Shown here one piece after another: positions 33,587-42,088 of a stretch of 64,000 nucleotides of DNA; position 1 is the stretch's first letter; each line of letters opens with the position of its first letter. The stretch is from positions 372,001 through 436,000 of the forward strand of contig NZ_ABIZ01000001.1 in the NCBI RefSeq assembly GCF_000172155.1. The letters are read 5' to 3'. A model generated the notes under the pieces. That model was not told where the DNA came from and made no database searches. It was given only the letters and a program-made list of their open reading frames with translations. The translations under genes and the position numbers were made by a program. The stretch is from Verrucomicrobium spinosum DSM 4136 = JCM 18804. Lineage in GTDB: Bacteria > Verrucomicrobiota > Verrucomicrobiia > Verrucomicrobiales > Verrucomicrobiaceae.

Positions 33587-34756
33587 ATGCACCTCGTCAC
33601 CTCGCGCACCCTTGCCACCCGTCGGCGTATCCTGGCCCAGCTTGCTGCCGGGGGCGCATTCTCCACCGTGAGCGGCCTCTTCGCGGAGGCGCTGACGGTC
33701 ACCGCCAAGCTGACGGAGGGGCCCTACTACCCGGCCAACACCCCGTTCAACAACATCCCTCTGGACAAGGACAACGACCTCGTCCTGCTCAACGACAGTC
33801 TGACACCCGCGACGGGTCTGGTCACCCATGTGGCAGGGCGGGTGCTGGATCGCAACGGCAACGCGGTGCGCGGGGCCCTGGTGGAGATCTGGCATGCGGA
33901 TCACCATGGCGAGTACATCCAGAGCACGACGGCGGTGCGCAATCCCAAGTCCGACCCGAATTTCGCGGGCTTTGGCCAGTACCTCACCGGCAAGGACGGT
34001 GCCTACCGCTTCCGCACCATCAAGGCCGGGCTCTATCGCGGGCGCACGCGGCACATTCATGCGGCGGTGACGCTGCCCGGCGAGAAGATCCGTACCTGCA
34101 CGCAGCTCTTCTGGGATGAGCCTTCCTATGATCTGAATGGGAAGCTCTGGGCCCAGCAGAATGACAACGACGGCGTGCTGGGCGGGGTGCGCGATGCCTC
34201 ACAACGGGCGGCACTGATCCGGAAGTTCAGCAAGGTGGCCGGAGCGGCGGGGGACGAGGAAAGCACGGTATGGGACATCGTCATGGGCAGTGCGGCCATG
34301 GAGCCGTCCTATCCCAACACCCCCGGTGGTGAACTCATTGTTCCCGGTGAAGCCGTGGGTTCGGATTCAGGTTCGGCGAAATCACGCTGGAAGATCGCCG
34401 TGCCCGCCTATCCCGGATATGCCTATGAGGTCTATGCCAACCCCACGCACGGCACGCCGGGTTATGCGGCCCTGCCCTTTGCCCTCACGGCGGAAGGCAA
34501 GGTGGACCGCAACATCACCGTGGCGGAGAAGGAGGGGACGCTGACGCTCTATGTGGACAAGCCCTCGGTGAAGGGGGCGTATCTCGTAGGGTATCGAGTT
34601 CCCGGAGCCAACCTCGGCACGCCATCCGGCCGTGGCATGGGGCCCGGGGGTGGCAGACGGCCTGGTCAGGGGCAAGGACCGGGGCCGCAGGGGGAGGGCG
34701 CCGGGCGTCCGGGTGGAGAGGTCGGGGAGTTGTTGTTTGGGAATGGGCCTTTTTAG
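33587..34756 (+). CDS. Exported intradiol ring-cleavage dioxygenase-like protein
   Basis: A 389-aa protein with a Tat-like leader (ATRRRILAQLAAGGAFSTV). The catalytic domain (~40-190) has LTEGPYYPANTPF, the GRVLDRNGNAVRGALVEIWHAD core, and DGAYRFRTIKAGLYRGRTRHIH, where Tyr and His residues match the Fe(III) ligands of protocatechuate 3,4-dioxygenase. Residues ~200-345 are a beta-rich extension, and the last ~45 residues are Gly/Pro/Arg-rich (GMGPGGGRRPGQGQGPGPQG). Exported dioxygenases of this type are common in these phyla; the natural substrate is unknown. It is divergent from the Gfo/Idh gene. Confidence 0.85.
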   Translation: MHLVTSRTLATRRRILAQLAAGGAFSTVSGLFAEALTVTAKLTEGPYYPANTPFNNIPLDKDNDLVLLNDSLTPATGLVTHVAGRVLDRNGNAVRGALVEIWHADHHGEYIQSTTAVRNPKSDPNFAGFGQYLTGKDGAYRFRTIKAGLYRGRTRHIHAAVTLPGEKIRTCTQLFWDEPSYDLNGKLWAQQNDNDGVLGGVRDASQRAALIRKFSKVAGAAGDEESTVWDIVMGSAAMEPSYPNTPGGELIVPGEAVGSDSGSAKSRWKIAVPAYPGYAYEVYANPTHGTPGYAALPFALTAEGKVDRNITVAEKEGTLTLYVDKPSVKGAYLVGYRVPGANLGTPSGRGMGPGGGRRPGQGQGPGPQGEGAGRPGGEVGELLFGNGPF

Positions 34757-34808
34757 GGGCACAAGACGCAAGGGCGCACGCGCAGGATTGCTGTTGGAAG
34801 CTGTTATA

Positions 34809-34915
34809 AGTTCAAACTTTAGTTTGCCTCAGTTGTTCCATGGAGGACTGAGCGGGCTGAAGCCTCAGTACGCTTTATTCCAGATGCACTGAGGCAAACT
34901 AAAGTTTGAACTACG
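34809..34915. repeat. TTCAAACTTTAGTTTGC hairpin, copy 2 with nested insert
   Basis: The outer arms match those at 31896 and 40674, but the loop is longer and contains a second inverted pair (ACTGAGCGGGCTGAAGCCTC-type). It lies 53 bp after the dioxygenase stop codon. Confidence 0.88.
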
Positions 34916-34938
34916 AACAATCTCCCGCTGCCGAATTA

Positions 34939-35002
34939 ACCAAGCACCAAGCACTAAGCACTAAGCACCAAGCACTAAGCACTAAGCACTAAGCACTAAG
35001 AA
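34939..35002 (-). repeat. ACTAAGC heptad tract
   Basis: About nine units of ACTAAGC or ACCAAGC with strict 7-bp spacing. It ends 19 bp from the stop codon of the triple-repeat protein gene and so lies 3' of it, reading CTTAGTG in the sense of that gene. Confidence 0.92.
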
Positions 35003-35021
35003 CCAACAAACCCTTCCCCCC

Positions 35022-36155
35022 CTATTTCACCTCGAACGTCCTGCCATCCACGAGGCGTTCGTCTTGGAACAACTCGACCTTGAACTTGCCCTTGGGCAGG
35101 CCGTTTTTGGCTTTGAGGGTGGTGCTGATGGATTGATGAATCGTGGAGGGGATGGTGGCGGTGGCGATGACCTGATCCTTGGCGGAGCCGGCCTCGATGG
35201 CGGTCCAGACGAAGCGGATGCCTTTCACCATGGTGGGCTGTTTGAGCTCCCAGCCGGCGTGCAGCACCTTGTCCTGCGGGGTGAAGGCGCTCACGGTGGT
35301 TCCGGGGCCCCCGCGGCCGTCGTCTGAGGAGAGCTTGAAGGAGGTGGTCTCCACCGTCTGGGTGAGGGCGGGGCCGTTCTTGATGGTGAACTTCTCCCGG
35401 GACACTTCGCGGCCGTTCATGAGCAGCACGGCTTCATGCGTGCCGGCAGGCCAGCCGCCGTTGGGGATAAAGGAAAAACGGAAGGGGCAGCCGGTCTTGT
35501 TCTCCTTCAGCGTGATGCTGCGGGTTCCCTCCGAGTCGGTCATGCCGCCCAGCACCCAGCCCACTTCGATCCAGGTGCCCAGGCCAAGGTCGGCGATGCC
35601 GCTGAAGACCACCTTGTCCTTCGTGTCGAACTCCCGGGTCACGTCCACGGGCTGATTCTTGTCATCCAGCCCTTTTGAAAGCGTGACGGACTTCAGCTCA
35701 CTGACGATGGCATCCTTGGGCGGGCTTACGCGGAAGGGGAAGGTGCCCAGAGGCTGGCCGTCCAGGGTGACCACGGCGCTGTAGCAGTCACCCACCGGCA
35801 GAGGTTGGTCGTGCGTGAGGTTGAAGCCTGCGAATGTGTTCTGCCCGGCGGAGAGCAGGATGCCCTTGTTCACCGCGGCCACATCCACCTCGGCCTCGGC
35901 AATGACGTTGTCACGAAAGAGGAACTGTGTGGCCACCTTGCCTGTCTTTGGCCGGCCCTTGAGCTCTACAGAGAGGTAGATCGTCTCGTCCGGGTAGAAG
36001 GCTTCCGCCTTGTCTTTGGGAGCTTGTGAATCCAGGAGCCCATGGCAAAACGTAGCTGATTTGAATGGAGACTCATCCCCAGAGGCAGCACCGGCGGCTC
36101 CCCACATCAATATTGCGGCAAGGACGGGCAAAAAGCTGCCATGGAGATTTTTCAT
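35022..36155 (-). CDS. Secreted protein with three tandem Ig-like repeats
   Basis: A 377-aa protein with a signal peptide (residues 1-26, ILMWGAAGAASG). The mature part splits into three ~110-residue units starting near FKSATFCHGL, LKSVTLSKGL and TTSFKLSSDD. Each has an acidic FxxxDxV/I segment (AFYPDETIYLSV, EFDTKDKVVFSG, AFTPQDKVLHAG) and ends in a strand such as GTFPFRV, REKFTI or GRTFEV. This looks like a triplicated beta-sandwich. No catalytic motif was recognised, so it may bind polysaccharide or protein at the cell surface. Confidence 0.75.
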   Translation of the reverse strand: MKNLHGSFLPVLAAILMWGAAGAASGDESPFKSATFCHGLLDSQAPKDKAEAFYPDETIYLSVELKGRPKTGKVATQFLFRDNVIAEAEVDVAAVNKGILLSAGQNTFAGFNLTHDQPLPVGDCYSAVVTLDGQPLGTFPFRVSPPKDAIVSELKSVTLSKGLDDKNQPVDVTREFDTKDKVVFSGIADLGLGTWIEVGWVLGGMTDSEGTRSITLKENKTGCPFRFSFIPNGGWPAGTHEAVLLMNGREVSREKFTIKNGPALTQTVETTSFKLSSDDGRGGPGTTVSAFTPQDKVLHAGWELKQPTMVKGIRFVWTAIEAGSAKDQVIATATIPSTIHQSISTTLKAKNGLPKGKFKVELFQDERLVDGRTFEVK

Positions 36156-36252
36156 GATCCGTTGTAATCACAAATTCGGCCTGCTGACAACTGACAAAGG
36201 CTTGTCCAAGTGCCGGGCGCGATTCGGCCCTGGAAATGCTAAGACCCACTGA

Positions 36253-37536
36253 ATGAATCTCACGGAAGAACCATCCCCACCCCAGCCTCGTGTCGTCATC
36301 ATCGGGGGTGGTTTTGGCGGGCTTGCCGCCGCCAAGGCCCTGGACAAGGCTCCGGTGAAAGTGACGCTGCTGGACCGGACGAACCACCACCTCTTTCAGC
36401 CACTGCTTTATCAAGTTGCCACGGCGGCACTCTCCCCGGCCAACATTGCCCAGCCCGTGCGCTCCATCCTGCATCACGCCAAGAACACGGAGACCATCAT
36501 GGCCGATGTGACCAACATCGACGTCAGGCAGAAGGTGGTCACCGCCGGTGGGCAAAAGTTCCCCTTTGACTACCTGATCGTCGCCACCGGGGCACGGCAC
36601 TCCTACTTTGGCCACCCGGAGTGGGAGGCCTCCGCGCCTGGGCTGAAGACGCTGGACGATGCCCTGAACATCCGCCGTCGTCTGCTACTGGCCTTTGAGC
36701 TGGCTGAGGCGACCACGGATGCCGTCGAGCGGGAAAAGCTCCTCACCTTTGTGGTGGTGGGCGCTGGTCCCACCGGGGTGGAAATGGCGGGCGCGATCAG
36801 TGAGATCGCCCGTGAGACGATGGTGCGTGACTTCCGCCACATCGATCCCCGCGAGGCCAAGGTGATCCTGCTGGATGCGGCAGACCGGGTGCTGCCCGTG
36901 TTTGACCCAACGCTCTCAGGCAAGGCCCTGGCCCAACTGCGTGATCTGGGTGTGGAAGTGAAGCTGGGCGTGGCGGTCCAGGGGCTGGATGAAAACGGCG
37001 TCACCATCCCTGGAGGCTATATTCCCTCCCGCACGGTGATCTGGGCGGCGGGAAATGCGGCGTCTCCGCTCGTGAAGCAGCTCCCGGGTGAATTCGACCG
37101 TAGTGGTCGCGTCATCGTACAACCGGAGTTGAACCTGAAGGAACAAGCAAACATATATGTCATCGGCGATACCGCCCACTGCTTGGGCAAGGACGGCAAG
37201 CCCCTGCCCGGGGTGTCCCCCGTAGCCATGCAGCAGGGGAAGCTGGCGGCGGCCAACATCCTGGCCCAAATCGCCGGACAACCGCTCAAGCCCTTCAAGT
37301 ATTGGGACCGGGGCAGCATGGCGACCATCGGTCGGCATCGTGCGGTGGCAGATCTGCATTTTGTGAAGTTCAGCGGCTGGGTGGCGTGGATGGCTTGGGT
37401 CTTTGTTCACCTGATCTTCCTCATCGGGCTGCGGAGTCGCGTCTCGGTCTTCCTGATTTGGGTGTGGTCCTACTTCACCCGCTACCAGGGGGCGCGGCTT
37501 ATCACGGGGCAAAAGGGAGGCGACGCCAATTCCTGA
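36253..37536 (+). CDS. ndh: Type II NADH dehydrogenase (NDH-2)
   Basis: A 427-aa single-subunit NADH:quinone oxidoreductase. FAD binding: VVIIGGGFGGLAAAKAL; NADH binding: FVVVGAGPTGVEMAGAISE; a further FAD contact: NIYVIGDTAHC, and the quinone-side SPVAMQQGKLAAANI. The C-terminal ~60 residues are hydrophobic (WVAWMAWVFVHLIFLIG) with a basic end, giving membrane attachment. It feeds electrons from cytosolic NADH into the quinone pool without proton pumping. It is divergent from the triple-repeat gene with a 97-bp shared gap. Confidence 0.94.
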   Translation: MNLTEEPSPPQPRVVIIGGGFGGLAAAKALDKAPVKVTLLDRTNHHLFQPLLYQVATAALSPANIAQPVRSILHHAKNTETIMADVTNIDVRQKVVTAGGQKFPFDYLIVATGARHSYFGHPEWEASAPGLKTLDDALNIRRRLLLAFELAEATTDAVEREKLLTFVVVGAGPTGVEMAGAISEIARETMVRDFRHIDPREAKVILLDAADRVLPVFDPTLSGKALAQLRDLGVEVKLGVAVQGLDENGVTIPGGYIPSRTVIWAAGNAASPLVKQLPGEFDRSGRVIVQPELNLKEQANIYVIGDTAHCLGKDGKPLPGVSPVAMQQGKLAAANILAQIAGQPLKPFKYWDRGSMATIGRHRAVADLHFVKFSGWVAWMAWVFVHLIFLIGLRSRVSVFLIWVWSYFTRYQGARLITGQKGGDANS

Positions 37537-37591
37537 GGTGATGGGGCAGCTGGAGCGGAGGAGCCCACACCTCTGCACTCGTTCCTGGAGC

Positions 37592-37628
37592 GGCAGGCGT
37601 AGTTCTTTATAGTAAAAGAACTCCTGCC
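37592..37628 (+). promoter_or_regulatory. Hairpin directly before the LLM oxidoreductase start codon
   Basis: Arms GGCAGG / CCTGCC (37592-37597, 37623-37628) and AGTTCTTT / AAAGAACT nest to form one stem, ending 6 nt before ATG 37635. It could hide the start in the mRNA, or be the terminator of ndh without a T run. The function is inferred from position only. Confidence 0.4.
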
Positions 37629-37634
37629 TCCTGC

Positions 37635-38639
37635 ATGCCTTCCCTTTCTGACCTGCCGTTTTCTGTTCTCGATCTCTCACCAGTCCTCCAGGGAGGCACG
37701 GTGGCGGAAGCTCTGGGCCGCAGTGCGGACCTGGCCCGCCATGTGGAGGGCTGGGGCTTCCAGCGCTACTGGCTGGCAGAACACCACAACATGCCTGGCA
37801 TCGCGTCCGCAGCCACGGCAGTCGTGATCGGCCATGTGGCGGCTGCCACCAAGACCATCCGCGTGGGTGCCGGTGGCATCATGCTGGCCAATCATGCCCC
37901 GCTGGTGATTGCCGAGCAGTTTGGCACTTTGGACGCGCTTTTTCCGGGCCGGATCGACTTGGGGCTGGGCCGTGCGCCGGGCACGGATCAGGTGACGATG
38001 CGGGCTCTGCGGCAGAACCACGGCAGCCATGGCGAGGACTTCCCGCAGGAGTTGGAGGTGCTGCGCAGCTTCCTGCGCCCGGTGCTGCCGGGACAGAAGG
38101 TGCGGGCTGTACCGGGAGCGGGCTCGCACATACCCCTGTGGCTGCTAGGCTCAGGCGGCTTCAGTGCCCAGCTCGCCGGGCAGCAGGGGTTGCCCTTTGG
38201 ATCCGCCGGCCATTTCTCCCCGGACAACGTCCTGCCGGGGCTGGAGATCTACCGGAGCCACTTCCGACCTTCGGGCACGCTCGAAAAGCCCTACGCCCTG
38301 GTGTGTGTGAACGTCTTTGCCGCCGAGACGGTGGCGGAGGCCGAGCGACTGGCCACTTCCCAGTACCAGGCGCACTTGCATCTGGCCCGCGGCATGCCCA
38401 TGCCACTGCCGCCCCCGCTGGAGAATCGTGAGGAGGTGGATCTCGTGATGGGTACGCTGGACAGCAATCCCTTCCTGCGCGGCTCCATCATCGGCGATGC
38501 GACCACGGTGAAGGAAAAGCTCATCGAGTATGCGGAGGTCACTCAGGCGGACGAGATCATGGTGCACTCTATGATCTTCAGCCATGAGGCACGTCTGCGG
38601 TCCTACGAGATCGTGCACAGGGTCCGCCAGTCTCTGTGA
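37635..38639 (+). CDS. Luciferase-like (LLM class) flavin-dependent oxidoreductase
   Basis: A 334-aa TIM-barrel flavoprotein. It has the family opening [21 protein letters not shown], then [15 protein letters not shown], the LLM core [26 protein letters not shown] and [15 protein letters not shown], and a final [20 protein letters not shown]. These sequences define the MsnO8-type/LuxA-like group, which uses FMNH2 or F420 to oxidise an unidentified substrate. Length matches the family. It follows ndh by ~100 bp on the same strand, but a hairpin intervenes. Confidence 0.92.
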   Translation: MPSLSDLPFSVLDLSPVLQGGTVAEALGRSADLARHVEGWGFQRYWLAEHHNMPGIASAATAVVIGHVAAATKTIRVGAGGIMLANHAPLVIAEQFGTLDALFPGRIDLGLGRAPGTDQVTMRALRQNHGSHGEDFPQELEVLRSFLRPVLPGQKVRAVPGAGSHIPLWLLGSGGFSAQLAGQQGLPFGSAGHFSPDNVLPGLEIYRSHFRPSGTLEKPYALVCVNVFAAETVAEAERLATSQYQAHLHLARGMPMPLPPPLENREEVDLVMGTLDSNPFLRGSIIGDATTVKEKLIEYAEVTQADEIMVHSMIFSHEARLRSYEIVHRVRQSL

Positions 38640-38691
38640 TGGCTCAGAGATGGGGCGGTCTCTCGCACAGGAGAGTTTTTGCGAAAAGGAT

Positions 38692-38726
38692 AGTGCCGCA
38701 TTGGAGACCCCCTCCAATGCGGCACT
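38692..38726. terminator. Bidirectional hairpin between LLM and EF-hand genes
   Basis: A perfect 15-bp stem (AGTGCCGCATTGGAG / CTCCAATGCGGCACT) with a 5-nt loop lies between two convergent genes. T runs are weak on both sides (CCTTTTC on the minus side). Confidence 0.75.
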
Positions 38727-38802
38727 TCTCACACAACCGGCAGCTCACCTGCCAGTGATCTCCTTTGGCCAGGCCGGATGAACGCCGACCCGACTGACGG
38801 AA

Positions 38803-39726
38803 TCAGTTGGCCTCGCCTTCTGGGCGCTGCGGACGGGGGCGGGCCCCGCCTTCGGCACCAGCACCGGCCCCGCCAGGGCCACCAGCTCCACCTTCGGGGC
38901 GACGGAAACCTTCGCCGCGCTGGCCGCCTTCACCACGACCACCGCCGAACTGCTCGCGCAGACGCTGGGCTGCGGCATCGGCTTCTTCCTTGGTCACCTT
39001 GCCGTCCTTGTCGGCATCCAGTTGCTCAAAGCGCTCCATGTTGCCGGCCACATACTCGTCCTTGGAGACGATGCCGTCCTTGTTGGTGTCCATGCGCAGG
39101 AGGAAGTCACCCATGCCCATGCCGCCGCGGCCGCCACGACCCCCACCGGATTCACCGGGGGAGCGCTGACCCAGGCCAGGACCACCTTGGGGGCCGCCTT
39201 CAGGGCCACCCTGCTGCGGGCGGCGGAAACCTTCGGGGCGGTCGCCGGGGCCGGGAGGTGTGCCTTCCGGCGGGCGGCCTCCTTCAGGGCGGGGGCGGTT
39301 GCCTTCCGGGCCTGCTCCGGGACCGCCGGTGCGGCCAGCCATGCGCTCGCGTTCCTCACGCAGACGACGCCCGGCCTGTTCGGCCTCTTCTTTCTCCACG
39401 GAGCCGTCGCTGTTGGCGTCCATCTTGCCGAAGCGGTCTTCCGCTTCCTTCACGGCGTTGGTGGTGAACTCTTCCTTGGAAATCTTGCCGTCGCCGTTGA
39501 GGTCCATCTTCTTCCAGGCCTCTTCCAAGCGGGCGCGAGAATCTCCACCAGGGCCTCCGGGACCACCAGGACCTCCTGGGCCGCCGGGTCCACCAGGGGG
39601 GCGGCCTTGGCCTTCACCTGCGGGCGGCGGGGGTGCATCCTGTGCATGGGCCATCGTGAGGCTGAAGCTGAACGTGCAGCCCACGGCTGCGATCGCACTG
39701 AGAAGAATCTGTTTTGTCAGGGTCAT
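38803..39726 (-). CDS. Secreted EF-hand protein with Gly/Pro-rich linkers
   Basis: A 307-aa protein with a signal peptide (residues 1-28). It has four canonical EF-hand loops: DLNGDGKISKEE, DANSDGSVEKEE, DTNKDGIVSKDE and DADKDGKVTKEE, each with D at 1, 3 and 5 and E/D at 12. They form two pairs separated by a ~100-residue Gly/Pro/Arg/Gln-rich linker, and GGPGGPGGP-type repeats follow the signal peptide. It should bind four Ca ions outside the cytoplasm. Similar proteins are abundant in Planctomycetes and Verrucomicrobia; the role is unknown. Confidence 0.9.
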   Translation of the reverse strand: MTLTKQILLSAIAAVGCTFSFSLTMAHAQDAPPPPAGEGQGRPPGGPGGPGGPGGPGGPGGDSRARLEEAWKKMDLNGDGKISKEEFTTNAVKEAEDRFGKMDANSDGSVEKEEAEQAGRRLREERERMAGRTGGPGAGPEGNRPRPEGGRPPEGTPPGPGDRPEGFRRPQQGGPEGGPQGGPGLGQRSPGESGGGRGGRGGMGMGDFLLRMDTNKDGIVSKDEYVAGNMERFEQLDADKDGKVTKEEADAAAQRLREQFGGGRGEGGQRGEGFRRPEGGAGGPGGAGAGAEGGARPRPQRPEGEAN

Positions 39727-40352
39727 CGTCTTCGTTGGTTTGATTTCGGTGTACAGGGGGTGAAACAGATCCCCGCATAAAAAGTTGCACCGGGTTGCGT
39801 GAGGTTTTTTGGGAATCGCAGCCCGTGTTGCGGGCAGACACAAGATTTTAAGACAGAAGACCCAAGACTTGAGGGGAGAGGAGCTTGATTTGGATGAGAC
39901 GGGTGTCGGGGGAGATGGTAGAAGAGCCGTCCCGGCTCTTGGGGGGCTCAGCAGGCTGGCGAGAAGGTTTAGGGGGGCAGGACGATTATCCGGCAGGCGA
40001 AAGCCGCGTCGAGCCGCCTGGCACCTTCGATCTGCACGACAGTGTCTTGGTGCCGGTGGTTTGACACCGTTTTTGCACCCCTGGTGATGACCTAGAACCG
40101 GAGGACGGTAGCAGCGCGGGTGGGGCTCTTCTGGCTTTCAGCCTGCCTCAGCGGAGAAAGGTTCAGCGTTATTCCTTCTGCCTGAGCGCAACCAAAGCCG
40201 GTCGTAGTTGTCGACGTGAGGAGGCACAAATTTCCCGGCATGTGGCGATGTGGCCGGGAAGAGGATCAAGGAGCCAAGGTGGGCGTGCGGAGGTTCGTCA
40301 CGGGATTCACGCCGCAGACGCTTCAGTTTGTGCCTGCCAAGGAACCTGGGGG

Positions 40353-40556
40353 CTGACGTGGGGGTGTTGATGGAGGTGCGGAGAAAGGGAATGCCGTCCG
40401 CCTTCCCACCTGATCATCTCCTGCGACGTTACCCAAGGTTGACTCGCTCAAGGCTCGTCCAACCTTGGGCTGTGCTAAAGATCCCATACTGGGATCAACT
40501 TCGGTCTGAGGCGGGTACTTCCAGGTGATTCCTTGGCGGCCACCCCAAAAAGCGCG
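40353..40556. repeat. Long inverted repeat arm A flanking the orphan membrane gene
   Basis: About 200 bp beginning CTGACGTGGGGGTGTTGATG and ending in TCCTTGGCGGCCACCCC. It is the inverse of 41308-41507. Internal hairpins are CCCAAGGTTGACT...CCAACCTTGGG and GATCCCATACTGGGATC; in the other arm these read with compensating changes (CCCAACGTTGACT, GATCCCCAGTGGGGATC). Confidence 0.85.
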
Positions 40557-40673
40557 CGGTTGGTCCGTTCTCCTCACGTTGACAACTACGACCGGTGTTG
40601 GAGGTGGATTGGCAGAAGGGGAGATGGTGTTGCCAATGAGAGATTGGGCAGGCTGATGGCGCAGGGACGTGCC

Positions 40674-40750
40674 TTTGTTTGTTCAAACTTTAGTTTGCTT
40701 CAGTTTGCGACGGACATCCTGAGGCAAACTAAAGTTTGAACTACAAGCAG
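40674..40750. repeat. TTCAAACTTTAGTTTGC hairpin, copy 3
   Basis: Arms of ~25 bp with a short loop. It follows a copy of the CCTCACGTTGACAACTACG module (40570-40640), as in the copy at 31768-31972, and ends 24 bp before the likely start of the membrane protein gene. Confidence 0.88.
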
Positions 40751-40774
40751 CTTCCGTCAGCGTGTCGCCCCACC

Positions 40775-41248
40775 ATGAACATGGTCCTCCTATTGCCCTG
40801 GCATCTAATTGAAATCATGGGAGAGTCTTTTGATGACCCCTCGATGGATGAGCCGTTCTCACCGATGCTGCTCATGCTTTTGTTCACGCTGTTCCTGGCA
40901 ATACTCGTCGTCCTCGCCCTGGCGATCATCGTCATCATGGTGACGGTATTGACGGCGCTGGGGATCGTGTCGTCCTCGGCGCTGGTGGGTGTTTTTCGCC
41001 GACGCTGGTCAACGGCGTTGCGAGCCTTTCATTATCAGCTTTGCGTGGCGCTTGGCGTGGCCTGCGGGATCGGATTGACCTGGAGTGTTGCCCGGCTGAG
41101 CAATGTGCAACTCAGCGTGCGTGAGGTGTTTGCTGTAGGAGCTCTCGCAGGTCTGTGCGGCGGCACGTTGGTGGCTTGGGCGATGGACCGGCTGGTCTGC
41201 ATGATGCATCGCCGCAACTTCCCGGCGATGCCGCCCGATGATCGATGA
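40775..41248 (+). CDS. Orphan small membrane protein embedded in repeats
   Basis: A 157-aa protein with three or four hydrophobic segments: roughly residues 29-60 (MLLMLLFTLFLAILVVLALA and following), 82-102 (YQLCVALGVACGIGLTWSVA) and 115-137 (VFAVGALAGLCGGTLVAWAM). The first two segments may be one long hairpin. No family was recognised. ATG 40775 is preferred; the open frame continues upstream into the hairpin repeat. The gene is isolated, with repeat arms A (40353-40556) and B (41308-41507) as an inverted pair on its two sides. It may be cargo of a mobile element or a bystander. Confidence 0.6.
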   Translation: MNMVLLLPWHLIEIMGESFDDPSMDEPFSPMLLMLLFTLFLAILVVLALAIIVIMVTVLTALGIVSSSALVGVFRRRWSTALRAFHYQLCVALGVACGIGLTWSVARLSNVQLSVREVFAVGALAGLCGGTLVAWAMDRLVCMMHRRNFPAMPPDDR

Positions 41249-41307
41249 TTTGATACGCCCGGCGCTGGCGGATCTCGTGATGATCTGGAGCCGGAGGACG
41301 GTAGCAG

Positions 41308-41507
41308 CGTGGTTGGGGTGGATGCCAAGGAACCAGCCTTGAGGCGGCCGCCCCAGATCGAAGCTGATCCCCAGTGGGGATCTCTAACACAGCCCAACGT
41401 TGGACGAGCCCTAAGCGAGTCAACGTTGGGTGCCTCCCAGGACGATGATCAGGTGGGAAGGCCGACCGCATCTGCTTTCTCCCCACCGCCATCAACACCC
41501 CCACGTC
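41308..41507. repeat. Long inverted repeat arm B
   Basis: The inverse of 40353-40556, roughly 80% similar by eye. It lies 60 bp after the stop codon of the orphan membrane protein gene. Confidence 0.85.
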
Positions 41508-41952
41508 AGTTGGACCTGATGTCATTCGCTGACTGACGTTTGCGGCAAGATGCCGCAAACAGCACGCAGGATGCGTGCGCTCCCCGAGCTTCCCAGGCAC
41601 AGGCCATCTGAAGCCTGTCGGCCTATGCTTCATCACCCCTCACCACCCCAGGTTCCTTGGGAGGCACAAATTTTGGTCTATGGCGATGTCGCCGGGAAGA
41701 GGGTCAAGGAGCCAAAGTGGGCGCTCGGGAGGATGGGAGCGGGGTGTTGGGTAGGTGGGAGGTTTGTGGCGGGATGATCGTTGCAGACGCTTCAGCTAGT
41801 GTCTCCTCACGTCGTCAGCTACAACCGGCTTTGCTCGAGCTCAGGCAGAAGGAAACGTGCTGGGCCAAACGTAGGCGTAGGCAAGCTGATGGGACGTGGC
41901 GTTGATTGGAATTCTAAGGGATGGCCTCGTGATGGGACGCTTGGGGCGGAGC

Positions 41953-42000
41953 GGTCGATTGCCAATCGGCGGCACAGCAGACTGCCAGTCTGCGCTACAA
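41953..42000. repeat. Double-palindrome repeat, copy 2 (inverted)
   Basis: CGATTGCCAATCG and GCAGACTGCCAGTCTGC separated by GCGGCACA. This is the same family as 10014-10061, in the opposite orientation. Confidence 0.8.
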
Positions 42001-42036
42001 TGAGCGCTCCGCTGGGCATGTCCTCTCATACGACAG

Positions 42037-42088
42037 CTCAGGTCTGAAGTCTTGTGTCTGGCAGTCTGGCGTCTGCTGCGAAGCAGCT
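42037..42088 (-). repeat. Hairpin plus AGAC heptads abutting the M28 stop
   Basis: In the sense of the peptidase gene, TGA is followed directly by the hairpin GCTGCTTCGCAGC, then AGACGCC AGACTGCC AGACACA AGACTTC AGACCTG. Confidence 0.88.

Larger units (their letters stand above)
39727..40774. other. 1-kb gap: AGAC heptad tract, AAGAGCCGTCCCGGCTCTT hairpin and repeat mosaic
   Basis: From left to right: a hairpin plus AGAC heptad tract (39822-39878); a GTAGAAGAGCCGTCCCGG hairpin (39918-39942, also at 45323-45347); a GCAGGCGAAAGCCGCG repeat (39993-40018); mosaic copy A (40085-40640); and the TTCAAACTTTAGTTTGC hairpin (40674-40750). No gene was recognised here. Confidence 0.75.
41249..42088. other. 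840-bp gap: repeat arm B, module copies, double palindrome and heptads
   Basis: Contains GGAGCCGGAGGACGGTAGCA (41288, direct repeat of 40090), arm B, a GGCGATGTCGCCGGGAAGAG segment (41682, direct repeat of 40242), another GCAGACGCTTCAGC module (41780), the inverted double palindrome (41953-42000) and an AGAC-type heptad tract (42037-42088) that abuts the M28 stop. No gene was recognised. Confidence 0.75.

Noticed and set aside
39200-39620. Collagen-like repeat protein
   Set aside because: GGPGGP runs are short and part of linkers between EF-hands. No long Gly-X-Y tract exists.
40736-40774. Upstream start of the orphan membrane gene within the hairpin repeat
   Set aside because: The codons come from the repeat arm and begin with TTG. 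ATG 40775 precedes the first conserved-looking hydrophobic segment.
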